This document shows positions 19,943-29,825 of a stretch of 64,000 nt of DNA, one piece after another. Source of the stretch: Bacteroidota bacterium (GTDB lineage Bacteria > Bacteroidota > Bacteroidia > 2-12-FULL-35-15); contig JADKIU010000001.1 of NCBI GenBank assembly GCA_016722565.1, forward strand, positions 806,001-870,000, in the 5' to 3' direction. Numbering within the stretch: the stretch's first letter is position 1; each line of letters starts with the position of its first letter. A program made the position numbers and the translations under genes. The notes beneath the pieces were generated by a model, which was given only the letters and a program-made list of their open reading frames with translations, did no database searches and had not been told where the DNA came from.

Positions 19943-20785
19943 TTACTTTTTCAGAATCATTATTTCTACCCTGCGATTTTGTTTTCGGCCTTCTTCTGTT
20001 GCATCGGAAGCAACCGGATTGTTCCAGCTATGTCCGGCATATTTTAAACGCTTTTCTTTTATTCCATTCGTTACCAGATATTCCATCACCGTTAATGCTC
20101 TGTCAACGGATAATGCCATGTCATTCGCACAGCAAACATGTCCTTCAATTTCGATTTCTATTGTTGGATTTTCTTTCAATAATTTTAAAAGCAGTTTCAA
20201 CGAGGGTTCCGATTCTTTCAATAGGGTAGACGTGCCTCCCACAAAGTTTAAATTTTTTAAAACAAGTATTTTGCCTATTTCTAAGTCTTCCGCTTTGCTG
20301 ACATCATCTAATAGGGTTGGAGTTTCTGTTTGAGTGGTGGGAACAATAATTGGAGGTTCCGGTTCTATTATTTTTTTGACAACAACTGGCGGTGGTTCAG
20401 TAACTCTTACGATTATTTCTGCTCTTCTGTTTTTTGATTTGCCGCTTTCTGTTGAATTGTCAGCAATGGGATTTGTATCTGAGTGGCCTTTAAATGTAGT
20501 TGTACCATTCAGGTTTTTAATTTTGAAATAATCAAAGATGCTTTGGGCTCGCTGGTCAGAAAGAATTTGATTGGAAGTGGTAGTTCCTGTATTATCGCAA
20601 TAAGCATGAATGTCTATTTTGTAATTGTTTTTGTCTTTTAAAAACGATACAAGTGAATCCAGCATTTTTATGGAAGTTGGCTTTAAATCGCTTTTATTGG
20701 AATCAAAAAATACGGTTGAAGTTGTTTGAGCGGATACAATTAGTATGTTGAAAATCGTGAATAGTAGAATGAAGACTTTTTTCAT
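19943..20785 (-). CDS. Exported protein with two OmpA-like domains
   Basis: 280 residues from the ATG at 20785, which begins a signal peptide (MKKVFILLFTIFNILIVSAQ); the frame is open further upstream but without a plausible leader. Two OmpA C-terminal-like peptidoglycan-binding domains occur in tandem: the first with STVFFDSNKSDLKPTS, GHSDTNPIAD and KNRRAEIIV, the second with EIEGHVCC, AGHSWNNPVASD and KQNRRVEIMIL. A Pro/Thr-rich linker (PPVVVKKIIEPEPPIIVPTT) joins them. There is no beta-barrel domain, so it is probably periplasmic. Duplicated OmpA modules could bridge two peptidoglycan strands. Confidence 0.85.
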   Translation of the reverse strand: MKKVFILLFTIFNILIVSAQTTSTVFFDSNKSDLKPTSIKMLDSLVSFLKDKNNYKIDIHAYCDNTGTTTSNQILSDQRAQSIFDYFKIKNLNGTTTFKGHSDTNPIADNSTESGKSKNRRAEIIVRVTEPPPVVVKKIIEPEPPIIVPTTQTETPTLLDDVSKAEDLEIGKILVLKNLNFVGGTSTLLKESEPSLKLLLKLLKENPTIEIEIEGHVCCANDMALSVDRALTVMEYLVTNGIKEKRLKYAGHSWNNPVASDATEEGRKQNRRVEIMILKK

Positions 20786-20835
20786 ATTAGATTTTATACA
20801 TATAACGTGGAAAGCATGAAATAGATACAAATAAA

Positions 20836-20864
20836 AAACCCCGAAGTGAATTCGGGGTTTCTTT
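20836..20864 (-). terminator. Intrinsic terminator after citrate synthase
   Basis: AAACCCCGAA (20836-20845) pairs with 20851-20860 around a 5-nt GTGAA loop. On the minus strand the stem is followed by the T-run opposite the A-run at 20833-20838. It lies just after the citrate synthase stop and before the OmpA gene start, separating their transcripts. Confidence 0.85.
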
Positions 20865-20865
20865 T

Positions 20866-22200
20866 TTATGCTTTTGTTGCAGCTTCTGCAGCAGCAATTT
20901 TCTTTTTGATGCCTTCGGTTGTAATGGAACCTGGACGCTCGATTGGATGACCCAATGCTCTGTCCCAAATCAAGGAGGCTAATACACCTAACGCGCGTGA
21001 CACACCGAACAATACGGTGTAAAATTCGTGTTCAACCATTCCGTAATGTGTTAACAATACGCCTGAATGAGAATCCACATTTGGCCAAGGATTTTTAATT
21101 TTTCCGGTGCCCTCTAAAATCGGAGGTGCAACTTTGTATACCATCTGTACGATTTCACATAAGTCGTCAGCACCTTGCGGTTTAATGTAACGCAAGTAGA
21201 AATCTTGTTGAGCGGTAAAGCGTGGATCTGTTTTACGCAATACTGCGTGTCCGTATCCCGGAACCACTTTCCCGTCAGCCAATGTTTTCTTGATGTAATC
21301 TTCAATTTGTTTTTCCGTTGGTAATCCGCCACCTAATTCTTCGCGCAATTCTAAAATCCAACTCAATACTTCTTGGTTTGCTAATCCGTGTAACGGGCCA
21401 GCTAATCCATTCATTCCGGCAGCAAATGCCAAATACGGATCGCTTAATGCAGAACCAACTAAATGTGTAGTATGTGCAGAAACATTTCCTCCCTCATGAT
21501 CTACGTGGATGGTCATGTACATACGCATCAAACGTTTCATGTCGAATGATTCGTAACCTAGCATGTGTGCAAGGTTTGCTGCCCAATCCAATTTTGGATC
21601 CGGTTCAATATGTTCTCCGTTTTTATATTTTCTACGATAGATATATGCCGCAATACGTGGTAAGCGGGCAATTAAATTCATAGAATCTTCGTAGGTATAA
21701 TCCCAATAATCTTTTTTGCTGATCCCTTTTTTGTATGCTGCTGCAAAAACGGATTCTGTTTGCATGGCCATAATTGCCATTACAAATTGTGTCATCGGAT
21801 GGGTGGATGCCGGCATTTTGTCCAATACATCAAATACATGTTTTGGAACAATTGCTCTGCGTGCCCACATATTTCCCATACTCAAAACATCTTCTTGAGT
21901 CGGTAATTCACCAAGCAACATCAAATAGAAAATCCCTTCCGGCAATGGTTCTGTTCCACCCGGAGCTTTTGGAAGTTTTTCACGCAATTCAGGAATGGTA
22001 TATCCACGAAAGCGAATACCCTCTTCCGGATCAAGTTTAGAAGTTTCGGTTACTAAACCTACTATTCCTTTCATCCCTTGGTATACTTGAGCGACAGTAT
22101 ATTCGCCCAACTTAACATCACCTTTTTCTTTGATGATTTTTTTTACCTCAGCAGCCATTGGGCCTGCTTTTTCAGCAAATTTTTCTTTTAATGAATCCAT
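20866..22200 (-). CDS. gltA: Citrate synthase
   Basis: 444 residues, catalysing acetyl-CoA plus oxaloacetate to citrate, the entry step of the TCA cycle. It begins MDSLKEKFAEKAGPMAAEV and matches the longer eukaryotic-like citrate synthase type found in Bacteroidota more than the 430-residue E. coli form. Active-site features: HVDHEGGNVSAHTTHLVGSA, LHGLANQE (His), GYGHAVLRKTDPR (His) and VDSHSGVLL. The C-terminus is Ala/Lys-rich (GIKKKIAAAEAATKA). It is a single-gene unit with a terminator behind it. Upstream at 22236-22243 a TATCTTTC on the minus strand is a near match to a -7 box. Confidence 0.95.
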   Translation of the reverse strand: MDSLKEKFAEKAGPMAAEVKKIIKEKGDVKLGEYTVAQVYQGMKGIVGLVTETSKLDPEEGIRFRGYTIPELREKLPKAPGGTEPLPEGIFYLMLLGELPTQEDVLSMGNMWARRAIVPKHVFDVLDKMPASTHPMTQFVMAIMAMQTESVFAAAYKKGISKKDYWDYTYEDSMNLIARLPRIAAYIYRRKYKNGEHIEPDPKLDWAANLAHMLGYESFDMKRLMRMYMTIHVDHEGGNVSAHTTHLVGSALSDPYLAFAAGMNGLAGPLHGLANQEVLSWILELREELGGGLPTEKQIEDYIKKTLADGKVVPGYGHAVLRKTDPRFTAQQDFYLRYIKPQGADDLCEIVQMVYKVAPPILEGTGKIKNPWPNVDSHSGVLLTHYGMVEHEFYTVLFGVSRALGVLASLIWDRALGHPIERPGSITTEGIKKKIAAAEAATKA

Positions 22201-22295
22201 AATTTTAATGAATTATATCCGTGCAATTCTTATTCCCGAAAGATAAAAGGATTTTATGAGATTAAAAACAATCTTACATAAAATTTATATGAAAT

Positions 22296-22336
22296 CCTCA
22301 TTCCCCTCTCCTTGAAAAAGGAAAGGGGGGGTGAGG
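22296..22336. repeat. REP-like palindrome between gltA and eno
   Basis: CCTCATTCCCCTCTCCTT pairs imperfectly with AAGGAAAGGGGGGGTGAGG around a GAAAA loop. It ends 3 bases from the enolase stop and may also act as its transcription terminator. Its CCCCTCTC core is shared with the elements at 53370-53509. Confidence 0.6.
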
Positions 22337-22338
22337 CT

Positions 22339-23643
<1,305 letters not shown>

Positions 23644-23844
23644 TTATTTATATTGTTAAATTGAAAGAGTTGACATGCTGGAAATAACGCCCCAAAAGTA
23701 GAAATAAAACCAGATAGGAAAGTCGGTTTTTATAAACAATTCGTTAATATTTGTCAAAAAATCGTTTTTTGAAATCAGGAGTAAATTACCCAATGCTGTA
23801 TCTTTTAGCGAACAACAGCATTATCAAGATGAATCCCCGGGAAT

Positions 23845-24357
23845 ATGAACAAAATTTTAGTTTTTGCTTTGACAGGCTTTTTGCTGTTGTGGAATACAAC
23901 ATTCTCGCAAGAGCAAACAAAGCGTGGAACGATTAAAGTGAAAAAAGTAGTCCCGAAAAAATATCTTATTTCGAAGGCGACTACCATAGAAGTAAAACCT
24001 CAACTGCGTGTTTTTCGTGTGCGTGCGTATAATTATAATTTTAAAGAGTATTTCCCTAAGGCGTATAACTCAAATCTGTTTCCGTTGATGTTTAATTATG
24101 GAGGGCTGGTGTTGACAAACGAGAAAATGGAGTCAACTGGCTACAGGATTATCAGTTATGAATATGAAATTTTTAAGTCGCAAGTGCAATGTTCAAAAGG
24201 CGATGTCAAAAGTTTTAATTTAAATCAGCCATTACGAGAATTGTCACACATGATGATTGGCTCGTCCATCTGGATAAAAAAGCTCGTTTATATCGATAGC
24301 GAAGGCGTTATTCATGAAAATGAAATTCCGGAATTTAAAATCGAAAAAGTAAAGTAG
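23845..24357 (+). CDS. Exported protein of unknown function
   Basis: 170 residues with a signal peptide (MNKILVFALTGFLLLWNTTFSQ) and a basic stretch after it (KRGTIKVKKVVPKKYLISK). The mature part looks beta-rich, with VKPQLRVFRVRAYNYNFKEYFP and RIISYEYEIFKSQVQC. I do not recognise the family; a resemblance to GldM-type C-terminal beta modules is possible but weak. It is alone between the divergent enolase gene and the convergent LysM glucosaminidase gene, with 2 bases between the stops. Confidence 0.65.
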   Translation: MNKILVFALTGFLLLWNTTFSQEQTKRGTIKVKKVVPKKYLISKATTIEVKPQLRVFRVRAYNYNFKEYFPKAYNSNLFPLMFNYGGLVLTNEKMESTGYRIISYEYEIFKSQVQCSKGDVKSFNLNQPLRELSHMMIGSSIWIKKLVYIDSEGVIHENEIPEFKIEKVK

Positions 24358-24359
24358 AA

Positions 24360-25295
24360 TTATTTATTTTCAGAGGAAGGCTTTTGAGCACGCATGTATA
24401 GCTGGTCGCCTACTTTGGGCTCTTCACCCGGCTTCATGTTGTTTTTCTTATACAGTTTTTTTAATTTGATTCCATGCAACTGAGAAATGGATTTCATGGT
24501 TTCGCCTTTTTTTACTGTATGAAAAGGTTCTTTGGCTTTGTTGCGTTTCGGTTGAAGATATAATTTTTGTCCTGCAATAAGTTTTGCATCCGGTTCCAAA
24601 TCATTGAATTTATAAAGTTGCCAAAGATCTTTATCAGTATCTACTGCAATTTTATAAAATGAATCTCCCGGTTTAACGATGATGTATTTAATAAATCGGA
24701 AACGCAAAATTTCCCTCGCTTCCATCGTTTCCGGATGATGTGGTTTGTCGGCCGCTACCGTAATGTTGGGTAATTCGTCTACTTTGTCATATTGGTAAAG
24801 TTTATAGGTTTCTATGATTTCCAATAAGCGTTGTGTGTATTTTGGGTCGGTTGCATAGCCGGCTTCTTTCAATCCTTTTGCCCAGCCTTTGTAATCGGTT
24901 CTTTTTAATTCGAACAAGGCGGCATAACGACTACGTGATTTTAAAAAGTTGGAATGGTCGTTATACGAATCTAATACGGATGGATATTTTCTAAAACATT
25001 CGTCTTTCGCATCATCATCTTTTGTAAACGTTGGTCCGTCCCATCCTTTATGACATTTAATTCCAAAATGATTGTTGGCATATACCGCCAAGTCACTGTT
25101 TCCATTGCCACTTTCCAACATTCCTTGAGCAAGTGTGATGCTGGCAGGAATGTTATTCATCAACATTTCTTTGATGGCTTCGTCCTTGAAATTTTCAATG
25201 TATTGAGCGGAAGTCATTTTATGTTCAGCGGGCTGTGCATAAATTGCCGTGGTAAGAAGTAGGAATAAAATGAATATGGATAGGCGTTTTAGCAT
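24360..25295 (-). CDS. Glucosaminidase with two LysM domains (peptidoglycan hydrolase)
   Basis: 311 residues. The signal peptide ends TTAIYAQ. A GH73-type N-acetylglucosaminidase domain spans about 25-170, with ASITLAQGMLESGNGNSDLA (the catalytic Glu is probably in LESG), NNHFGIKC and WAKGLKEAGYATDPKY. Two LysM modules follow: IIVKPGDSFYKIAVDT and FHTVKKGETMKSISQLHGI. It should cut glycan strands of the cell wall in the periplasm, holding on through LysM. The -7-like box TATTTTTG at 25301-25308 (minus strand) lies 5 bases before the ATG, so the transcript may be leaderless. Confidence 0.93.
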   Translation of the reverse strand: MLKRLSIFILFLLLTTAIYAQPAEHKMTSAQYIENFKDEAIKEMLMNNIPASITLAQGMLESGNGNSDLAVYANNHFGIKCHKGWDGPTFTKDDDAKDECFRKYPSVLDSYNDHSNFLKSRSRYAALFELKRTDYKGWAKGLKEAGYATDPKYTQRLLEIIETYKLYQYDKVDELPNITVAADKPHHPETMEAREILRFRFIKYIIVKPGDSFYKIAVDTDKDLWQLYKFNDLEPDAKLIAGQKLYLQPKRNKAKEPFHTVKKGETMKSISQLHGIKLKKLYKKNNMKPGEEPKVGDQLYMRAQKPSSENK

Positions 25296-25300
25296 TGATT

Positions 25301-25308
25301 CAAAAATA
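25301..25308 (-). promoter_or_regulatory. -7 box TATTTTTG, 5 nt before the glucosaminidase start
   Basis: Reads TATTTTTG on the minus strand, a match to TAnnTTTG, with 5 bases between it and the ATG. No clear -33 TTTG at the expected spacing. It would imply a leaderless or nearly leaderless mRNA. Confidence 0.4.
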
Positions 25309-25363
25309 CGAATTATTCTATTGAATTTTTCAGCAGGAGACCGAACTTTCTAACACCGGCTTG

Positions 25364-26272
25364 TTAATTCTCAAACCCTCTATTGCCTTGAAGCCCACCG
25401 GTATGTATTGCAATAATTTTACTCCCTCTTTTGAATTTTCCTTGTTTGATGTTTTCAAAAATTCCATACATCATTTTCCCTGTGTAGATATAGTCGAGTG
25501 GAATTGCGTTTTCTTTTTCAAATTGCTGAATAAAATGAAGCAGCTCGGGTTTTAATTTCGCATAGCCTCCGAAATGAAATTCTTCGTTTATTTCCCAATT
25601 GCTGGCTGGTGAATCAAACTCTTTCAGCCATTTAGTTACTTCATTTTTAATATAGTATTCTCCCTTCAAAACTTGAAAACCGATTGCTTGCTGATGTTCT
25701 TTTAACGAAAGTATAATTCCTGTTATTGTCGCTCCTGTTCCGCAGGGGCAGCAAACGATATCGAAATCAATCGGGATGTCTTTTGTGATTTCTTTGCACC
25801 CAATTATTCCAAGTGCATTGGAGCCGCCTTCCGGAATCGAATAATAATTTTGAACTCCAAACTGTTCTTGAACATAGGTGTTTAATGTTGCTTTGTTTTG
25901 ATAGAGGCTTCGTGAAACAAAATGCAATTGCATTCCACATGCTTTCGCAAATGTGAGTGTAGGATTTAATACCTCCAACTCGTCTCCACGAATGATTCCG
26001 ATGGTATTAAAGCCATATTCTTTACCCGCTGCAGCAGTAGCAGCGATGTGATTGGAGAATGCCCCTCCGAAAGTGAGCAGTGTTTTTTTACCTGTCTGTA
26101 AAGGAGACGGGTTTTGTTTTTTCGCTTCCTCTAAATTGTATTTAAGTTTATACAATTTGTTCCCGCTTATGTTTTTGTGGTTTAAGTCTGTTCGATAAAC
26201 ATACAGTTCAACTCCTTTACTTGTAATAATGTCGGATGTGATTTTTTGTAAAGGAAGTTGGTGGCGAATCAT
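25364..26272 (-). CDS. PLP-dependent enzyme of the ACC deaminase / D-cysteine desulfhydrase family
   Basis: 302 residues, fold type II PLP enzyme. The Schiff-base lysine is in SGNKLYKLKYNLEEAKK; the following TFGGAFSNHIAATAAAGKEYG is the family's cofactor phosphate and substrate loop, and CCPCGTGATITGI is the glycine-rich phosphate cup. Such enzymes break 1-aminocyclopropane-1-carboxylate or D-cysteine; the exact substrate cannot be told from sequence. It overlaps the end of the di-haem peroxidase gene by 4 bases (26269-26272), so it is translated from the same mRNA. Confidence 0.88.
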   Translation of the reverse strand: MIRHQLPLQKITSDIITSKGVELYVYRTDLNHKNISGNKLYKLKYNLEEAKKQNPSPLQTGKKTLLTFGGAFSNHIAATAAAGKEYGFNTIGIIRGDELEVLNPTLTFAKACGMQLHFVSRSLYQNKATLNTYVQEQFGVQNYYSIPEGGSNALGIIGCKEITKDIPIDFDIVCCPCGTGATITGIILSLKEHQQAIGFQVLKGEYYIKNEVTKWLKEFDSPASNWEINEEFHFGGYAKLKPELLHFIQQFEKENAIPLDYIYTGKMMYGIFENIKQGKFKRGSKIIAIHTGGLQGNRGFEN

Positions 26273-27390
26273 TTGAATGGATCGGAAAAACGAACATCGG
26301 TTAAGAATGTTTGATCGGTTAATGTTTTTAAAAATGCCACCAACGATGCTTTCTCATAAGGAGTTAAAAAGTATTGTTTCGGTGGGCCGCCTGTTGTTCC
26401 GTTAGTCGTAAGCCGATCGTCCAAGTTAGGATGGCGTTGTATACCACTGTTGTAATGTTCAACCACTTCTTCCAGTGTTGCAAATCTACCATCGTGCATA
26501 TAGGGAGCCGACATTTCAATGTTGCGCAATGTTGGGACTTTGAATTGCCCCATATCGGCACTGTCACCTGTAATTAAACCTCTGCCATTATCCGCATAAA
26601 TTGAATCTAAACCATTGTTCAAGGCTTGTGAATCAAAAAAATTGTAGGTCGTATGACAATGATTACAGTTTATTGTTCCGCTAAAATAAAGCGCTTTGCC
26701 ATCCATTTCCATCGCACTATAATCTACAAACCCATTTTGCATGCCCATGTCAAATTTCGAACGGTAGCTGGTGAGTGAATGCACAAATTGGGAAAGTGCA
26801 ATGCTTATTTTTTCGATGGTCACCTCTCTATTACCAAACGCTTTTTCAAATAAATCGGGATAATACGCAACGGCTTCTAACTTTGAGGGTAAATCAAGCA
26901 GGTTCATACCCATTTCGATATGGTTTTCAATGGGCATTAAGACTTGCTCTTCCAAATAGGTAGCTCGCTGATCCCAGAAAAAACGAAACGAATAACGCGT
27001 ATTAACAATGGCCATTGAGTTTCTGTTGGTGATAGCTCCCTCAAACCCACTGCTGAACTGTGCTGGATCTGAAAAGGCTTTTGATTGCAAATGGCATGAG
27101 CCACAAGAAATGGTATTGTTGACAGATAGCTTTTTATCATAAAACAACACTCTTCCAAGAGTTGCACCATCATTCGTGATTGGGTTTTGGATGGAATTGA
27201 TAAACGATAGTGGAGGCGAGTTAAAATAAGATGGGAAGGTATCGGTTCCATAAACGAAAGGCGCTTCCGGCAATACGGGTTTTAATTCCTTTTCTCCTAG
27301 GTCGAATGGGATAATCGGATCCTTGGAACATGCTATTAATAAGCATAAACCAATCGTTAGAAAGAATAAAATCCTAGACTTAGAACCCAT
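26269..27390 (-). CDS. Di-haem cytochrome c peroxidase-family lipoprotein
   Basis: 373 residues from the ATG at 27390. The start is fixed by a lipoprotein signal (MGSKSRILFFLTIGLCLLIAC, lipobox LIAC) and by a TATCTTTG promoter box 4 bases before it; the longer frame to 27519 would overlap the divergent DUF5522 gene. Two c-type haem motifs are visible: CGSCH and CNHCH. It fits the CCP/MauG group, which reduces H2O2 with electrons from cytochrome c, or oxidises other substrates, at the periplasmic or outer face. APYMHDGRFATLEEVVEHYN is the conserved C-terminal segment. The PLP-enzyme gene is translationally coupled downstream. Confidence 0.92.
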   Translation of the reverse strand: MGSKSRILFFLTIGLCLLIACSKDPIIPFDLGEKELKPVLPEAPFVYGTDTFPSYFNSPPLSFINSIQNPITNDGATLGRVLFYDKKLSVNNTISCGSCHLQSKAFSDPAQFSSGFEGAITNRNSMAIVNTRYSFRFFWDQRATYLEEQVLMPIENHIEMGMNLLDLPSKLEAVAYYPDLFEKAFGNREVTIEKISIALSQFVHSLTSYRSKFDMGMQNGFVDYSAMEMDGKALYFSGTINCNHCHTTYNFFDSQALNNGLDSIYADNGRGLITGDSADMGQFKVPTLRNIEMSAPYMHDGRFATLEEVVEHYNSGIQRHPNLDDRLTTNGTTGGPPKQYFLTPYEKASLVAFLKTLTDQTFLTDVRFSDPFK

Positions 27391-27394
27391 ACAA

Positions 27395-27402
27395 CAAAGA
27401 TA
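27395..27402 (-). promoter_or_regulatory. Promoter of the di-haem peroxidase gene (TTTG-N18-TATCTTTG)
   Basis: On the minus strand TATCTTTG (27402-27395) has a TTTG at 27424-27421, 18 bases upstream. Both fit the Bacteroidota consensus. Only 4 bases separate the box from the ATG at 27390, implying a leaderless transcript. Confidence 0.65.
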
Positions 27403-27482
27403 TACGTTTTGCAATTCTATCAAAGTAATTTCAAGAAAAATTTGAATTTGAAAAATACTTTTGGCAATTCTGTTTAGCACAC

Positions 27483-27490
27483 TATCTTTG
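27483..27490 (+). promoter_or_regulatory. Promoter of the DUF5522 gene (TTTG-N19-TATCTTTG)
   Basis: TTTG at 27460-27463, 19-base spacer, TATCTTTG at 27483-27490: a full consensus match. The ATG at 27495 follows after 4 bases, so transcription should start at or next to the start codon. Confidence 0.65.
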
Positions 27491-27494
27491 TTGA

Positions 27495-27683
27495 ATGGCA
27501 GAGAATTTTGGCTTTTCAAACAACAAACAATTGGATCCCGATGATTTTTATTATAGTGAACAAGGATATATTGTTTTTACTGAAAAGTATTTGTTAAAAC
27601 GGGGTTATTGCTGTCAGAATGGTTGTAAACACTGTCCTTATGGTTTTAATAAAGATAAGGGGAGAATTGAGAAGAAAAAGTAA
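27495..27683 (+). CDS. DUF5522 small cysteine-rich protein
   Basis: 62 residues. The C-terminal half holds RGYCCQNGCKHCPYGF, a CCxxxCxxCPYGF pattern typical of DUF5522 and suggesting a zinc or iron-sulfur site. The N-terminal part DPDDFYYSEQGYIVFTEKYLL is the other conserved block. Function unknown. It starts directly behind a consensus promoter and lies 39 bases before the urocanase gene on the same strand, so the two may be co-transcribed. It ends in a basic tail (KDKGRIEKKK). Confidence 0.85.
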   Translation: MAENFGFSNNKQLDPDDFYYSEQGYIVFTEKYLLKRGYCCQNGCKHCPYGFNKDKGRIEKKK

Positions 27684-27722
27684 TTTGGAAGTTTTCCAAG
27701 TTGGAAATGTAAAAAAATATTT

Positions 27723-29726
27723 ATGAGTACAAATTTTAAGAAACAAATAGTACAAGGAATACCTTCTGAACTTCCAGAAGTTAAAGTTTACGATTCGGCA
27801 ATCAATCATGCTCCGAAACGAAAAGATATTCTTAATAAAGAAGAAAAAAAATTAGCGCTCCGAAATGCACTTCGCTACTTTGATAAAAAACATCATCCTG
27901 TTTTAGCAAAAGAATTTGCTCAGGAGCTAAAAGAATGCGGACGTATCTATATGTATCGTTTTCGTCCGGATTATAAAATTCATGCACGCCACATCAACGA
28001 TTATCCGCATCAGTCAAAACAAGCAGCCGCAATTATGTTGATGTTGCAGAATAATTTAGATTATGCGGTTGCACAACATCCACACGAATTAATCACCTAC
28101 GGTGGTAATGGAGCGGTGTTTCAAAATTGGGGGCAATATCTGTTGACCATGAAATATTTGGCGGAGATGACAGATGAGCAAACATTGGTCATGTATTCTG
28201 GCCACCCTATGGGTTTGTTCCCTTCACACAAAGACGCGCCTCGGGTAGTCATTACAAACGGAATGATGATTCCGAATTATAGTAAACCGGATGACTGGGA
28301 AAAGTTTAATGCATTAGGTGTAACCCAATATGGTCAAATGACTGCGGGTTCATACATGTATATCGGGCCACAAGGGATTGTTCACGGAACCACCATTACC
28401 GTGATGAATGCAGCAAGAAAAATTTCTAAATCAGAAGAAGATAGAAAAGGGAAATTATTTGTTACATGCGGTTTAGGAGGAATGAGTGGTGCTCAACCCA
28501 AAGCAGGAAAAATTTCAGGATTGGTTTCTGTTGTTGCAGAAATAAATCCGAAAGCTGTAAAAACAAGACATACGCAAGGCTGGGTAGATGAAGTATATGA
28601 AGATTTAGCATTGTTAATTGCTCGTGTAAAAAAAGCACAAGCTTCAAAGGAAGCTGTTTCATTAGCGTATCAAGGAAATGTTGTTGATTTGTGGGAATAC
28701 TTGGTGAAAGAAAATATCAAAGTGGATATTGGAACCGACCAAACTTCCTTGCACAATCCATGGGCAGGAGGATATTATCCCGCAGGATTTTCATTGGAAC
28801 AGTCTAACGAAATGATGGCCAAAAATCCGGAGCAATTTAAAAAAGAAGTTCAGAAAACATTGATACGTCATGCGAATGCAGTGAATACATTAGCCAAAAA
28901 CGGTATGTACTTTTTTGATTACGGAAATGCATTTTTATTGGAGGCATCTCGTGCAGGCGCAGCCATCGTGAATGCGGATGGAACATTTATTTATAAATCC
29001 TATGTGCAGGATATTCTCGGACCAATGTGTTTTGATTATGGCTTCGGGCCTTTCCGCTGGGTATGTACCTCCTGCGATCCCAAAGATTTAGCAACAACTG
29101 ATAAACTTGCTTTGAGCGTATTGGAAGAAATGTATACAACTTCTCCAGCTGAAATCAAGCAGCAAATCAGTGATAATATTGTGTGGATTAAAGATGCGAT
29201 GCAGAATAATTTAGTGGTAGGTTCGCAAGCACGCATTTTATATGCCGATTCGGAAGCTCGCGTAAAAATTGCGGAAGCATTTAACAAGGCGATTAAATCC
29301 GGTGAGCTTTCTGCACCTGTTGTTTTGGGCAGAGATCACCACGATGTTTCCGGAACAGATTCACCCTATCGCGAAACATCTAACATATATGATGGATCTA
29401 GTTTTACTGCGGATATGGCAGTTCAAAATTTTGTAGGTGACGGATTTAGAGGTGCAACTTGGATATCACTTCACAATGGTGGTGGTGTTGGTTGGGGTGA
29501 AGTAATTAATGGTGGATTTGGGATGGTGTTGGATGGAACAGCGGACAGCGACAGAAGGCTAAAATCCATGTTGTTTTGGGACGTAAACAATGGAATCGCC
29601 CGCAGAAGCTGGGCTAGAAACGAAGAAGCAGTATTTGCCATCAAACGTGAAATGGAACGCACTCCGGAACTAAAAGTGACTCTGCCAAATATGGTAGACG
29701 ATGGTTTACTGGACAATTTGTTTTAA
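27723..29726 (+). CDS. hutU: Urocanate hydratase (urocanase)
   Basis: 667 residues, the longer urocanase form; the proteobacterial enzyme is about 560. It converts urocanate to imidazolonepropionate in histidine breakdown, using tightly bound NAD+. Family features: ITYGGNGAVFQNWGQY, VMYSGHPMGLFPSH, FVTCGLGGMSGAQPKAGKIS (NAD-binding region), DQTSLHNPWAGGYYPAG, GPFRWVCTSCDPKDL and SLHNGGGVGWGEVINGGFGM. No other hut gene (hutH, hutI, fold-related) is in this window, so the pathway genes are scattered or elsewhere. It probably belongs to the transcript started before the DUF5522 gene. Confidence 0.96.
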   Translation: MSTNFKKQIVQGIPSELPEVKVYDSAINHAPKRKDILNKEEKKLALRNALRYFDKKHHPVLAKEFAQELKECGRIYMYRFRPDYKIHARHINDYPHQSKQAAAIMLMLQNNLDYAVAQHPHELITYGGNGAVFQNWGQYLLTMKYLAEMTDEQTLVMYSGHPMGLFPSHKDAPRVVITNGMMIPNYSKPDDWEKFNALGVTQYGQMTAGSYMYIGPQGIVHGTTITVMNAARKISKSEEDRKGKLFVTCGLGGMSGAQPKAGKISGLVSVVAEINPKAVKTRHTQGWVDEVYEDLALLIARVKKAQASKEAVSLAYQGNVVDLWEYLVKENIKVDIGTDQTSLHNPWAGGYYPAGFSLEQSNEMMAKNPEQFKKEVQKTLIRHANAVNTLAKNGMYFFDYGNAFLLEASRAGAAIVNADGTFIYKSYVQDILGPMCFDYGFGPFRWVCTSCDPKDLATTDKLALSVLEEMYTTSPAEIKQQISDNIVWIKDAMQNNLVVGSQARILYADSEARVKIAEAFNKAIKSGELSAPVVLGRDHHDVSGTDSPYRETSNIYDGSSFTADMAVQNFVGDGFRGATWISLHNGGGVGWGEVINGGFGMVLDGTADSDRRLKSMLFWDVNNGIARRSWARNEEAVFAIKREMERTPELKVTLPNMVDDGLLDNLF

Positions 29727-29825
29727 AATTCACACATTTTCTGTTTTTTTCGATTATTTGGAATGATTTTGGCATAACAGATTAAACCATCCCCGGTTTA
29801 ATTAGTCAATAAATAAAATCATAAA

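Noticed and set aside
19943..20968. Longer start for the tandem OmpA protein (20968)
   Set aside because: The first 61 codons lie antisense-free but cross the citrate synthase 3' end and terminator, and the signal peptide begins at 20785.
26269..27519. Long form of the di-haem peroxidase starting at 27519
   Set aside because: It overlaps the DUF5522 gene on the opposite strand and puts extra residues before a clear lipoprotein signal; the promoter box at 27395-27402 fits the ATG at 27390.
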